DNA from: Prorocentrum cordatum
Taxonomy: Eukaryota > Sar > Dinophyceae > Prorocentrales > Prorocentraceae
Assembly (NCBI GenBank): GCA_963575745.1
Contig: CAUYUJ010000730.1
Coordinates: forward strand, 32,501 to 96,500
Direction of reading: 5' to 3'
DNA length: 64,000 nt
Shown: positions 53,255-63,892 of the stretch, one piece after another
Position numbering within the stretch: the stretch's first letter is position 1
Layout of the letters: every line of letters begins with the position of its first letter
Notes under the pieces: generated by a model
The model's database searches: none
What the model saw: the letters and a program-made list of their open reading frames with translations, nothing else
What the model was told of the DNA's origin: nothing
Program-made: the position numbers and the translations under genes

Positions 53255-53425
53255 CGCCAGCGCTGCAGCGGGAGCACGAGTCGAAACGAGCGGAAGCGCG
53301 GAAATGAGGCCAGCGCTGCAGCGGGAGCACGATTCGGAACGAGCGGAAGCACGGAAATGAGGCCAGCGCTGCAGCGGGAGCACGATTCGGAACGAGCGGG
53401 GCCCGAAAATGAGGCCCGCGCCTCA
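53255..53425. repeat. About 53-bp tandem repeat, just over three units
   Basis: GCCAGCGCTGCAGCGGGAGC recurs, followed by ACGA, then GAACGAGCGG and GGAAATGAG. The units run into the start of the RT-containing fragment. Confidence 0.9.
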
Positions 53426-53498
53426 GCGAGAGCAGCATTTTGGAAAAAATGCAGGCGAAAACCCAACTCCCGGGAATCCTGTGTAAAAAAGGCTTGCG

Positions 53499-54840
53499 CC
53501 AAGTATAACAGGCTTGCGCCAGTTATCGACCAAAAGCTTTCGCGGGAACAGTTCGGATTCAGGCGGGGGCGAGGGTGTGTGGATGCGATTCACATAGCAC
53601 GAGCTGTCGTGGAGAAGTCTCTGGAATGGGGAGAAGAATTATGGGTCGCCACATTAGACGTCGAAAAAGCCTTCGACCAGGTGCACCACGCGGCCCTCTT
53701 CGATGCATTATTGCAGCGTGGGGTTGGGGCCACGGCTGTTGGGGCGCTTCGCAGATTATATTTTGGAATCAAAGGCTTCGTATCTTTATGGCCAGGGGAA
53801 GAGGGCAGATTCTTTGCTGTTGGCCGCGGAGTGCGGCAAGGCGATCCTCTGTCTCCGGTGCTCTTCAACTTGGTCCTCGACGGCGTTTTAATGGACATCA
53901 ACGAGATATGGCAAAGACGAGGGTACGGCACTGCAGTCGGTCATGTGCTCCAGGGGCCACGTCTTACTCATATTGCTTTTGCGGACGACCAGACATTGTT
54001 CGCAAGGAATTGGTTAAGATATCACTCAAACGGATGATTTTGTTGTTGAAGAGTTCGCTATTGCAGAGGGGGCTGTCGTTGCACCCCACGAAGTGCAAGG
54101 TACAGACAACTTCTCTCGCGAAGGTGCAGCGGGGGCATATCATGCTGGAGGACTGTTTTTCTGTGGAGGTTTTAGAGCAAGGGCAATGTTTGGATTTTCT
54201 TGGGACCTGCTTATCTTTGGAGGATGTCACAGGTGCGGAGGTCAAAAACAGGATCGCCGCAGGCTGGAGGAAGTTTTGGGCCCTCAAGAAGCTGTTTTTT
54301 AATCGTTCCTGCTCCGTGAACAAGAGACTGCGGCTTTTCGGCAGCACTGTCTCCAGCACTGTACTCTGGGCATCAGAATCATGGTCGCCGCGGGTGGAAG
54401 AGCTAAGACGGCTCAAGGCCACGCAAAACGCAATGCAAAGGCGGATTGTTGGCTGCAGCCGGAAGCCTGAAGAACCGTGGGTGGACTGGATTCAAAGGAC
54501 AACGAAGAAAGCCCGGCCATCGGCAAGGAGCTCAACAATCCAACAGTGGCCGGAAGCACATTTTCAACGGAAGTGGCGGTGGGCTGGCCACGTTGCCCGC
54601 ATGCCTCATCAAGAGTGGGCGGGAAAAGTCACGAGGTGGCGGGATTCGTCGTGGCAGGCGTCCGTCGTGAATGATTGCCCAAGACTGCTCAGACCCTCTC
54701 GCCGGCCCTGGATGAAGTTTGAAGCATCGATGAAGTCCTGTTTGGGACCAAATTTTGGCGACTGGCAGATTTTAGCGAACGACCGGGCGAAGTGGCACCA
54801 GTACTCCGAGGACTTTGTCGACTGGGCCACGAAGCAGTAG
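53499..54840 (+). pseudogene. 5'-truncated LINE reverse transcriptase with a frameshift
   Basis: Starts inside RT at RLAPVIDQKLSREQFGFRRG (finger motif). Motif A is TLDVEKAFDQVHH, motif B GVRQGDPLSPVLFNLVLD, and motif C HIAFADDQTLFA, all in one frame to about 54000. The frame then shifts and continues as LSLHPTKCKV (motif D region), CLDFLG (motif E-like), a thumb, and a C-terminal helical region with RWAGHVARM near 54580, typical of the end of many LINE ORF2 proteins. It stops in TAG at 54838-54840. The classical FADD and QGDPLSP motifs place it in a different LINE group from the element at 20-26.6 kb. It lacks its endonuclease and 5' half. Confidence 0.8.
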
Positions 54841-55677
54841 TAGTATTTGTTCTAGGTGCCGCCCCCCGCGGGCCTTAGACGGCACTTGCTCCTTGTGTAA
54901 AAAAGCAGGACGCGGGGGGGGGGGGGCGAACACTCCCAGCACGTCATCAGGGGAAGAGGGGGAGTAGTATTCATATTGAGTAATTGTAAAGGAGGGGGGA
55001 GAGGCCCCAAAGAAGTCCCCAACAGGCCCAAATAAGCTCCCAAGAAGCCTCCAGGAGGTCCCCAGGAGGCTCACAAGAGGCGCCGCGACGACGTGACTGC
55101 ACGTGCTCTGGACGTGCACCCCGCGAAGCGAGAGGAATCATCACCCTGTCCCTCTTCCTGTTCCTTATCCCCCCCTCCCTCCCGCCCTTCCTTCTCGGTA
55201 CCCTCGCGACACAAACATCTAATCAGAGTAAGCAGAATTCGATGTCGCAGCTCTCAGGCCATGCAGAGGCCTCTGGAAGCCACGTCGACGAGCAAGGAGC
55301 TCAATATCTTCGATCCCCCATCCTTGAACCCGCAATCTTTGCTCATCTCCCCCTTTCACCTCCCGCGCAAGAGGGGAAAGGGAAGGGGGGGAGGAGAGGA
55401 GGGGGAAGGGCAGGGTAGGAAAAGGGAGGGAATCGGGGAGAGGACCAGTCTGGCTCCACCATCCCCCCGCCCAGCACCGATGGTAGAGGGAGAGGTCGAT
55501 GCAGAAAATATGGGGTTCCAGACTCGCGTGAGTGGATCAGGGAGGCTTCGATTTTCCCATCGTCGCCTAATCCTTCTCCCTTCCCTTCCCACTCCTTCTC
55601 CTCCTCCTCCTCTCCACCTCCTGCCTCCTCCTTCTCGTCGACGGCGTCGACATCCTTCTCTTTTTCTTTCTATCCTC

Positions 55678-55862
55678 ACACCTCCTCCTCCTCCTCCTCC
55701 TCCTCCTCCTCCTCCTCCTCCTCCTCCTCCTCTTCTCTCTTCTCTTCTCTTCCTCTTCCTCTTCCCCTCCTCCTCCTTCTCTCCTCCTCCTCCTCCTCCT
55801 CCTCCTCCTCCTCCTCCTCCTCCTCCTCCTCCTCCTCCTCCTCCTCCTCCTCCTCCTCCCCC
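55678..55862. repeat. (TCC)n microsatellite
   Basis: TCC triplets with TCT/TTC interruptions, immediately upstream of the retroelement fragment at 55869. Confidence 0.97.
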
Positions 55863-55868
55863 TGACCT

Positions 55869-56560
55869 ATGTACCCGGAGGACGAACTCTGTACGCTGGA
55901 GGACGCCCACTGGGAGACCAGCGCCAGGCGGCGGCTGCAGCTCTGGCGCGCGGAGCTCAGCCAGCTGGAGCTCGCGACAGCAGGGGCCGCCTGCTGCTTG
56001 CGCGGCGCCGACGGGGCTGGCTGCGCTGGGACTCTGGACAAGCGCGGCTACCACGCCTTGACCTGCCAGCGGGGCGGGGGGGTGCTAGCGCGCCACGGCG
56101 GGTCGGTGGGCTCCTCCACCGCTGGCGCGGCGAGCGGCCTCTCCTCGAGCAGAGGGTGCCGATTTGGGACCGCCAGCGCCCAGACGGCCAGCTCGAGCGC
56201 GCCATCCTGGATTTGGAATACCAGGATGACGACGGGGTCCGGTGGCTGGACGTCTCTGTTCGCCACCCCGCAGCCGGCACGCAGGCCGAGCTGCGTGTGG
56301 CTGCGCTCCGGGACGGCGAGGCCAGCAAGCGCGGCGAGCGGGAAAAACACGCGCGCTACCCGGGCGCCCGACTCACGCCCTTCGTCCTCGAGGCGGGGGG
56401 GCGGCTCGGCGCCGAGGCCCGCCTCTGGCTGCTCGGGCAGGTGCGACGCCTGCCTGAGGACCAGCAGTCGCGGGAGCTGGCACGGGCCTACAAGGTCCTG
56501 AGCTGCGGCCTGCAAGCTGCAACGGCGCGCCAGCTCGGCAAGGCGGCCGGCCTGCGCTAG
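55869..56560 (+). pseudogene. Retroelement 3' end: Cys/His motif and PD-(D/E)XK-like nuclease domain
   Basis: The first frame (from 55869) has a Cys cluster and DKRGYHALTC (H-x3-C), the zinc motif that follows RT in several non-LTR elements. Near 56105 the frame shifts. The second frame reads EQRVPIWDRQRPDGQLERA, then DLEYQDDDGVRWLDVSVRHP and SKRGEREKHARYPG. The P-D, D-V and E/K spacing resembles restriction-like endonucleases of R2/CRE-type elements, where they nick target DNA downstream of RT. The C-terminal helix-rich part ends at TAG 56558-56560. RT itself is missing: the fragment starts right after (TCC)n. The nuclease assignment is a motif-level inference. Confidence 0.55.
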
Positions 56561-57387
56561 GCGGCGCGCCAGGCGCCGGCGACGCCGGCCAGACGACGCC
56601 GCCCAGCGGACCGCAGAGCAAGGGGCACCGCCCGGCCACGCTCCCTGCCGCCGCGACACCCGCAGGACTCGGCCCGCCTGCGCTGAAGCCGGAGACCCCT
56701 GAAGCGGCCCTGGCGGGGCTGCCAGCTGGCACGACGGGCGGCGAGGGCCGGGCTGCTGCCCGGCGGCGCAGCCGGCTGCGCCACGGGACGCCGCGGCGAG
56801 GGCGCGGGCACCCATACCTGGGCTGTCCGCGGGCAGGGGCAGGACGACGACGGCGGCGACGCGGAGCCCGAGCCGCAGGGGGGCGCACGTCGTCGCGGTC
56901 GCGACGGAGCTCCCGGGTATGCGGCTGGCAGACCCCCTCCCCCCCCTGGGAGTGGCTGCTGTCTTAGACAGTCAGCCACCCCCAGGGGTGCCGCCCCTTT
57001 TGGCTGGGCGGTGGGGGTGTCTGCCGGCTTCCGACTAATGTGCGTCGGGCGCGCGGAGAAGACCCACGTCCGCCGCGCCTCCTCCTCCTCCTCCTCCTGG
57101 CCTTCCCCATCGTTCTCCTCTGTCCTCCTCCTCCTCTTCCTCCTCCTCCTCCTCCGATACCGCTCCTTCGTCCTCCTCCTCCATCCTCCTTCCCCACCAC
57201 GCTCGCCCCGTCCCCTTCCCTCCCCCTCCCTCTCCCTCACTCCCCCTGCCTCCCCCTCCCTCCTCCTCCCATCCTCTTCTCCCATCCTTTCCTCCCACTC
57301 TACACCCCCTCCCTCCCCTCGCCCCCGCGTCGGCGAGCGGCGCCGCCCGCGGCCGAGAGGCCCGCGCCCTCGATCGGACTGCTAGGC
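56561..57387. other. GC-rich intergenic DNA with a TCC tract
   Basis: Contains CCTCC-rich DNA at about 57080-57300 and no coherent frame. It lies between the retroelement end (plus) and the AP2 gene end (minus), so the two converge here. Confidence 0.5.
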
Positions 57388-58197
57388 CTACCCCCGCCCG
57401 GCGCGCCGCCCGCGCGCGCCCCCGCCCCCCGCCGCGGCCCGCCCCAGTGCGCGGTCCTCCTCCCTGAGCTTCTGCAGCGCCTCGACGGCGGCAAGCCGCA
57501 CCCTCTCCACCTCCTCCGGGGAGTCGTCCTTCGGGCGGAAGGTGGGCCGCCTGAGGTGGCCTTTGTCTGGTCCGTGCTGCATCGTGTACTTCAAACGCCA
57601 CGTCGAGTCGCGAGCGTCCCATCTGACGCCCTTGACACCGCTCTGGCGCTGCACTCGCGGCGCGGCGGCCCCCTCCCGCACCTCGGTGGCGCGGCCCTGC
57701 TCCCGCTCGAGCTCACGGAGGCGCGCGACGGCCAGGAGCCGCGCCCGCTCCAACTCCTCGGGCGTGTCGTCCTTCGGGGTGAAATATCCACCATGAAGGG
57801 TCGTCCTCTTGCCGTCAACGTCCTTCTGCAATCTGACGTACCAGGTCTTCGAACCATTCTTCCAAACCACTCCCGGCACGCCGCTCCGCCGCTCCGCGGC
57901 CTTGGGCGCCCTCGCTTGCCCGGTCCTCTCCAGCTCCCGCCGCAAGGCGACCGCGGCCTGGAGCGCCGCCGCCTCGGCGGCCTCCGGGCCCCGCCCGGGC
58001 TGTTGGTACCGAGCCACCGAGAAGACCTTCGCGTGCTGCTTTCTGGAGCCCTCACGATTGAATTCCCACGCTACCTTCCAACCTTGCACTCTGGTCGACC
58101 AGTGGACCCCAAGGACCCCACTCTGCTTCGCGACCACCCTGAATTTCCCATCGCCACGCGAGCTTCCCCGAGCATATCCAGCCGGCACTGCCAGCAT
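57388..58197 (-). CDS. Protein with three AP2-like DNA-binding domains
   Basis: 269 codons from an ATG at 58197 to a TAG at 57388-57390. The frame is open up to 58617, with another ATG near 58460, but that part is a microsatellite product (Glu/Arg-rich). Three repeats share a plan: QSGVLGVHWSTRVQGWKV (residues about 25-90), RSGVPGVVWKNGSKTWYV (about 105-165) and QSGVKGVRWDARDSTWRL (about 183-245). Each has the SGV-x-GV-x-W strand, a second W strand, a basic strand and a C-terminal helix with Ala/Leu (TPEELERARLLAVARLREL). This is the AP2/ERF fold, expanded in plants and in alveolates. AP2 proteins usually bind short GC-rich DNA motifs as transcription factors; three copies suggest multi-contact binding. 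Flanked by TCC tracts; no intron seen. Confidence 0.75.
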   Translation of the reverse strand: MLAVPAGYARGSSRGDGKFRVVAKQSGVLGVHWSTRVQGWKVAWEFNREGSRKQHAKVFSVARYQQPGRGPEAAEAAALQAAVALRRELERTGQARAPKAAERRSGVPGVVWKNGSKTWYVRLQKDVDGKRTTLHGGYFTPKDDTPEELERARLLAVARLRELEREQGRATEVREGAAAPRVQRQSGVKGVRWDARDSTWRLKYTMQHGPDKGHLRRPTFRPKDDSPEEVERVRLAAVEALQKLREEDRALGRAAAGGGGARGRRAGRG

Positions 58198-58646
58198 GGC
58201 CAGGGGCGGCGCCGCTGGCCCGGCAGCTGGGGGCCGCCGCTCCTCCGCCGTGGCGTCGCCCTCCGCGGGCGCGGGCTGCAGCCCCGCCGTCGCCTGGGGG
58301 GCTGCGCGTCTGCCATTCGCGAGGAGAGGGAAACAAGGCCCGCCTCCTCCTTCTCCTCCCTTCCCCTGCTCCCTATCTCTTCCTCGTCCTCCTCCTCCTC
58401 TTCCTCCTCCTCGTCCTTCTCCTCTTTTTCCTTTCCGTGCTCCATTCGTCCTCACCCTCCTCATCCTCTTTGTTGTCGTTCTCCTCCTCCTCCTCCTCCT
58501 CCTCCTCCTCCTTCTGCTCCTCCTCCTCCCTCCCCTGCTCCATTCCTCCTCCGCATTCTCCTCCTCATTCTCCTTCTCATTCTCCTCCTCCGCCTCCCCC
58601 CTGTCTTTTTTCCCCAAACAACTTGCTGAACGGGGTGCTGTTGTGA
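58198..58646. repeat. TCC/TTC-rich low-complexity DNA upstream of the AP2 gene
   Basis: CTCCTCC tracts at about 58350-58430 and 58480-58600. This is the upstream side of the minus-strand AP2 gene; no promoter element can be recognised. Confidence 0.7.
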
Positions 58647-59083
58647 TACTCTGAGTACCTCAATAGTTCTGGTCCCCCGGACTACAGGGGCCCCCCGGCT
58701 TTCAAGGGCCCCTCCCCCGGACTACAAGGGCCCCCCCCCCGGACTACAGGGACCCCCCCCCGGACTACCAGGACCTCCCCCCGGACTACAAGGGCCCCCC
58801 TCCCGGACTACAGGAACCCACCCCCGGACTACAATGACCCGGAAGCAAGGAACAAAAACTTGACAAGGGACACGAAACGAGGAACAAAACTTGAAAAGCG
58901 AAACGAGGCTACAGGGACCCCCCCCCCGACTTCAAGGGCCCCCCCCCCGGACTACAAGGGCCCCCCCCCGGACTACAAGGGCCCCCAAAAAACCCACCCC
59001 GGACTATAGGGGCCCAACCCCCGGACTACAGGGGCCGCCCCCGGACTATTGCGCACCCCAGAACTATTGAGGTACTCAGAGTA
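58647..59083. mobile_element. Foldback/MITE-like element with 26-bp perfect terminal inverted repeats
   Basis: The first 26 bases (58647-58672, starting TACTCTGAGTACCTC) are the exact reverse complement of the last 26 (59058-59083). The interior is a minisatellite of CCCCCGGACTACAAGGG units, about 20-25 bp each, interrupted at about 58840-58905 by an AACGAGGAACAAAACTTG-type segment. No ORF. The ends are TA...TA, consistent with either a TA target duplication or TA as part of the repeat. Non-autonomous DNA transposon is the likeliest reading. Confidence 0.8.
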
Positions 59084-61395
59084 GAAGCTAACTCCGGCCG
59101 AAGGAAGTCGGAGCAGAGACATCCTCACAACAATTTGATGGTCCGGGCCGTTTCGCTTGAGACATCCTCACAACTCTCGTTTCTGAGTTGGCCGGGATTG
59201 GCCGTTTCGCCTGAGACATCCTCGAAGAGATCCCACTCTTCGTCGTCGTTTTTGCGTCGATTGAGTTTGGGCGAGCGGCGTGCGTTGCCAGCTGGCGATC
59301 ACACTTACAGCGGTCTAGCGGCCAGGCGGATCCAGGGGGGATCCTCCCCCAGACCAAATATGCAATGTGTACACGGAGGAAAGTGCAGCAGAAGTTGGAG
59401 CGAACGATGGATGTTTTGCCTGTCAAGGACAGCGCTTGTCCACCCGAAATGCACCGGTCTGTCACAATCAGCAACGAACAGCAATCGAACAATGGCCTCC
59501 GTCACAGTCAATAACGGTGTCTTCAGTGGACGACAGCGGCGTCCACAACAAAGCGACACAACTCCTGGAACAGACAACAGCGGGTTCCGCATAGAAAAAC
59601 GGCTTCCGCATCAGACAACGGTTTTGTAACAAGCTCCGAAGTTATTCGACGTCACGGACGCCAGACAATTTTGCAACAGATACCCGACGTTCTCGCAACA
59701 AACATTCGACGGCTTAACAATAGACACCCAACTTCTTCGCAACATGATTCGGAGGCGCCGACACGTTTTAAAAACATTGTAAATCAAGCGTTGTAGGTTT
59801 GTGTGTTCACACCCGCGCAAGCAATCTGCCCAACATAGCGATTTGCTCATATTCGCTGTATTCTGTAATGTTAAGTTTGCTCCGTTACATATCCCATTCG
59901 TCCCACTCTCAGATCCGCAAGGCTGGCAACACATGTTTGTCCCGACCTGTGATATCGGAGAATGAATTTTGAAGATAAAATGTGAGAATCATTTATACAA
60001 AATCAACCGGCCTAAGATGAAAATGATAATGCAAGGCAAAACCGATAAAGCAAAGAACCGGAATTGGAGAAGGAAACAGCACATATATTTAGTTGGAATT
60101 GGAAAAGCAACCGAAAGAAACAACTTCAAAGAAGAAACGGGAGGGACGAAATGGAAAATTGGCGGGATCCGGAATAGGACGAGGGGGAACCCAAATTATC
60201 ATTTGAATTGTTCGTAAGGCGATAGAAGTACAAGCAACAATATATGGGCCCAGCTGAGAATGACGGCGCGATTTATATTTATGCTAACTCAAGTGTGTTG
60301 CCATGTTTGGGGGGCTAAGGTATACTAGTGTGGGGAAGGCAATGTATTTCTCTGAATCTGTATTGTCTTATTCCGAAGCGGCTCTGGTTTTTGCCAGCAA
60401 GGGTTCGTTGGGGAACCGATCAACCGTATGGTTAATGTGGATTGGGCGCTCGGCTGTTTTGTTTGCAGCCTCGCCGCGTCGACGGCTGGAAGCGTTCTGA
60501 GGTATATTTCATTTCAACCACCAAGTTTTTCGATGGCGCGTCGCGTCCTGCTTCCGAAATGGCTGCGCAATAGAAATAGCGAAAGAACGGTTGCCTGTCC
60601 TACCGGCTGGGGCGTTCCTATCCTTTGCACAAGTGTAACACGTGCATTGTTCATAACATATTCCGATTTTCGCGCTTGTTGGACCGGGTTAGTCAAGCCA
60701 GCTTATGTCGCGTGCTTGCACATCTCAGGGACATGGGTAGACCTGAGGTCCGCCATCGCCTGAGGCCTGGGCACTCGGGCCACCCGAGGACTGAGGCGTG
60801 CCCTCTTCACGCCACATGTGCCTACGGATTGTCGAGCGACAGGCTTGCACACCCATTGCATCATAGATAGCGTCTTCGGACGAACATTGCGGAACGATGG
60901 CGTCGTGCAAAAAAATATCGTGCATGCATGTTCGGGTTTGCTTGTAGCTTTGGTGCATACGTCTGTGGTTGGCACCACGGTGCAAGGTGGAAAAATAAGG
61001 CGCCGAAGGAAATCAGAGGTGTGTGTGCGTGTCCATAAAAGGTAGTGTTTTAAAAAGTTGTGTAGCGTATTCGTTTACATGTCTTGGTTAGAAGTTTGTG
61101 TCATGCACGCGCGGGGTGGGTGCAACATGCGACGCATGCTAACATTTTACGCTCAGCTTCACTAAGCCATGCTGGATTGCAACGAGTACAATCATCAGGT
61201 GCCGAAGTAGGTGGTTGACGGGGTACAAGCAATCCAATTGGTACCAGCACTAGCGCGGTCATCGTTTGTGAGGGTAGCTTGAGGTAGCACTTCAACGAAC
61301 TATAGCGCATGCTGTTCTGAACCAGTACGTTGATTTGCCCCGCAAGCAGCAAGAGCCAGTGTGCCAGCTGGCTGCGGCGGCAGCGGATTCCGTAT
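59084..61395. other. Lower-GC region, no recognisable gene
   Basis: More balanced base composition than the rest of the window. CGTTTCGC-TGAGACATCCTC-like words repeat at 59115-59225. Short ORFs on both strands show no motif. Confidence 0.45.
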
Positions 61396-61742
61396 CCGAA
61401 CAACGGCTTCGGTATTCAAACAACGGTTTCCATATCCAGTCACACCGGTTTCGGTATAACCGATTTCCGTATCCACCCACATTTGTTTCCGTATCAACCC
61501 ACACCGGTTTCCGTATCTACCCATATCGGTTTCCGTCTTCACGCCCACCGGTTTCCGTATCCACCCACATTGGTTTCCGTGTCCACCCATACTTGTTTCC
61601 GTATTTTTCCACATCGGTTTCCGTATCCACCCACACCGTTTCCGTATCCACCCGCACGGGTGTCCGTATTTTTTTTCACTAGTTTCCGTATCCAATCACG
61701 CCGGTTTCCGTATCCATTTTGATTGGTTTTCGTATCCAAACA
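61396..61742. repeat. About 21-bp minisatellite, GGTTTCCGTATCCACCCACA type
   Basis: About 15 degenerate units with the core TTTCCGTATCCA. The unit length is mostly a multiple of three, so all frames stay open across it and give repetitive peptides; not a gene. Confidence 0.92.
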
Positions 61743-63805
61743 CGCACCAGCATCGCGAAAATCACACAAATTTGTTTTCATAGAACCCGGTGCCCAAAAC
61801 ACGAGTAAAACCAATGATTTGGGCCTTTTCGCCGAGGCCGTTTTGGATGCCCCGACCGCTCGCGGAACGCCCCGTCCAGGTCCAGGGGAAGGGGAAACCC
61901 TTCCCCGAAGGGGTTTCTGGCTCAAGGCCTGACTCAAGGGGCTCAGGGGTTCAGCCCTCAGGGCTCGCTTTCTCCCTATCCAACCATCATGGTTACATGT
62001 TTCATTCTTTACTGCCCACTTGCCACATTTCCGATATTGTTTTTATTTCTCTCTCGTGCTGGCGGTTGTGTGTTGTGACGACGGGGTGGGTCAATGGCAT
62101 GGATCTTACAACAAGCGGGGCACGCCCCGTGGGAGCGGGTTTGAGACGCAGGCGTTGCCGGCTACGCATGGGTTTCTTCAGCAATTTCACGTTTGTATGT
62201 TGCTGCCCAGCGCTCCCGACAGAATGCAAACAAGCAGGCATTCATGTAGCGATGGTGTGCTCTGGCTACCCGCCTTCATCTGACACCTGGATTTGGGCCG
62301 TTTGCCCTAGGATGGGGGTGGTTGGTAGTAGGCATCCTCATTGGCATCATGGTGACGACAATTCCGTTTTTCGCCCGGAGGACCATACCACCGCAGCTGT
62401 CGACGTCGAAGGTTATCGACTAGGAGAGGCACGACCTTTTGGATCACATTTGGATTCATGGGAGGCCGGCCCTGCAAGAGTTCGCCCGCATAGCGGAGAC
62501 TTCGAAAGTGGCACTTCTCCAAAAGATTGCGGGCATTGCGCATACCAGCGGGCGGTCCCGGACACCATATTCGTTGACAGCCGCATGGACGATCAACCAG
62601 GAGATGGTGGAATGAGCAATGCCTTTTTCTACATGCATCCCGGCAAGATCCTCCATATGTATCTTGCTTCCCATGGTCGAACGCATGTCAGCACAATTGG
62701 CATTCACGAAACATTGGCGTGCGACAGCCACTACTATTTACAACGTTTATTCCGGCGCCCCCGTGCAACAATTCTATGTTCGCGAGTGGTTTTCGAATTC
62801 GGCATCACCGATTCGTGTGCAATACCATATAATATTTTATTCCAGTGCGTATCAACACGGCCCTGGTCACATCATACAATCTGTACGCCATTTAAGACAT
62901 CGACGGCGTCTATGGCAGCGGATCCGACCCTAACTCCCACCACGGTGGGCGCCCACAGGTGCGTAAATGACGGCACTACTGTTGGCTGCGTACTCGCAGC
63001 GTCGATTACATAAACTACAAGATATCAGCTATCATCTGCTCGTGCCATCCGCATTGGGGGGGCGAACAATCTTGGCATTTTGCGGTCGACAGACGCTCCG
63101 TTAGTACCAGAACAACAGCCACTTCAATTTTGCATATCCGTGTTCCACGACGATGAGGTTTTCCTCCCGACGCCGACGCATGACAGCGGCATGACAAGGG
63201 CATAAGATGTGGAGCCCAGGAGGCCTGACGGGGAAGATGAGCATGCGGATTCCACGAGAATGCGACCTGGAAACATGGTGCCCGACGATTTCCCCGAGCC
63301 TCTTGGGGCGCTCCACATGTTCGGAATTCCGGGGGAACTCAGCACAGGCAGCGAACACACAGACGATGCAAGGAGCTCTCCAAGACGAGCCCATTTCGCA
63401 CCGCAAGAAATGTGGGGAGCAGATGGTCAAACAACGCATTGCATTATTCTACATGAGGGACTAAGACAACATATTACGATGGGCGCATCAAACGATCTGC
63501 AACAGAGGCGGGAAGACTTTGGAAAATACCGAAATAGACAACAATGTGACGTACCACGATGTAATTACAACAGGGCCAGGGTCACTACAATGTCTTGGGG
63601 CTGAGGTGTTTGGCAGATGGGGCAAACAACCTGTGCGGCTACTGCCATCACTGGCCAAGGAACGGTGCAGATACCTACATGTGCGCATACGGCGGGGTAC
63701 TACGTCGGGCCTCCGTGGCCCACATGGTGCTGGAAGAATGGTCGGATGTTCCAACTCTGAGGCTTGAGGCCCCCTGCCCGCTGGACGAACTCGCTGTCTT
63801 GTAGG
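61743..63805. other. Lower-GC region, no recognisable gene
   Basis: Short ORFs on both strands, none with a family motif. A plus-strand frame at 61790-63013 is long but changes character without motifs. It may be old transposon-derived DNA of the same composition class as 7-10 kb. Confidence 0.4.
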
Positions 63806-63817
63806 CTAGGGGGGTTC

Positions 63818-63892
63818 GTCCTCCTCCTCCTCCTCCTCCTCTTCTTCCTTTTCCTCCTCCTCCTCCTCCTCCTCCTCCTACTCCTTTTTCGC
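63818..63892. repeat. (TCC)n microsatellite
   Basis: TCC triplets with TTC interruptions; the frames are artefacts. Confidence 0.95.

Larger units (their letters stand above)
53029..54986 (+). mobile_element. Insertion within the 1.1-kb array carrying LINE RT sequence
   Basis: The array unit sequence GGGAGGGAGTATGA stops at about 53028, and its continuation AAGGAGGGGGGAGAGGCCCC resumes at about 54987. The inserted 1.96 kb is unrelated to the array. It contains a 53-bp tandem repeat and an RT fragment. Target duplications could not be seen with confidence. Confidence 0.7.
47522..55137. repeat. Tandem array of about 1.1-kb units, interrupted by an insertion
   Basis: A core (GTGCACCCCGCGAAGCGAGA, then CCACGTCCGGAGGTGACGTG, GCAACGTACCCAATGTATCC, TTATTATGTCTCCCCCC and a CCCCAG-GGGC junction) recurs. 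CACGCC/TACGCC landmarks fall at 48900, 49974, 51074 and 52195, spacings of 1074, 1100 and 1121. A diverged first copy lies near 47530-47730 and a terminal partial copy at 54987-55137. Between cores, each unit is GGCCCAAGACGG/GAGGCCCCCAAGA minisatellite DNA. A second conserved block (GGCGAACTGCGGCGCAGCGC) lies before each core. Long Arg/Lys/Pro-rich frames here are products of the minisatellite. Confidence 0.9.

Noticed and set aside
61396-61742. Regular repeats as a CRISPR array
   Set aside because: Units are adjacent with no unique spacers, and the context is eukaryotic.
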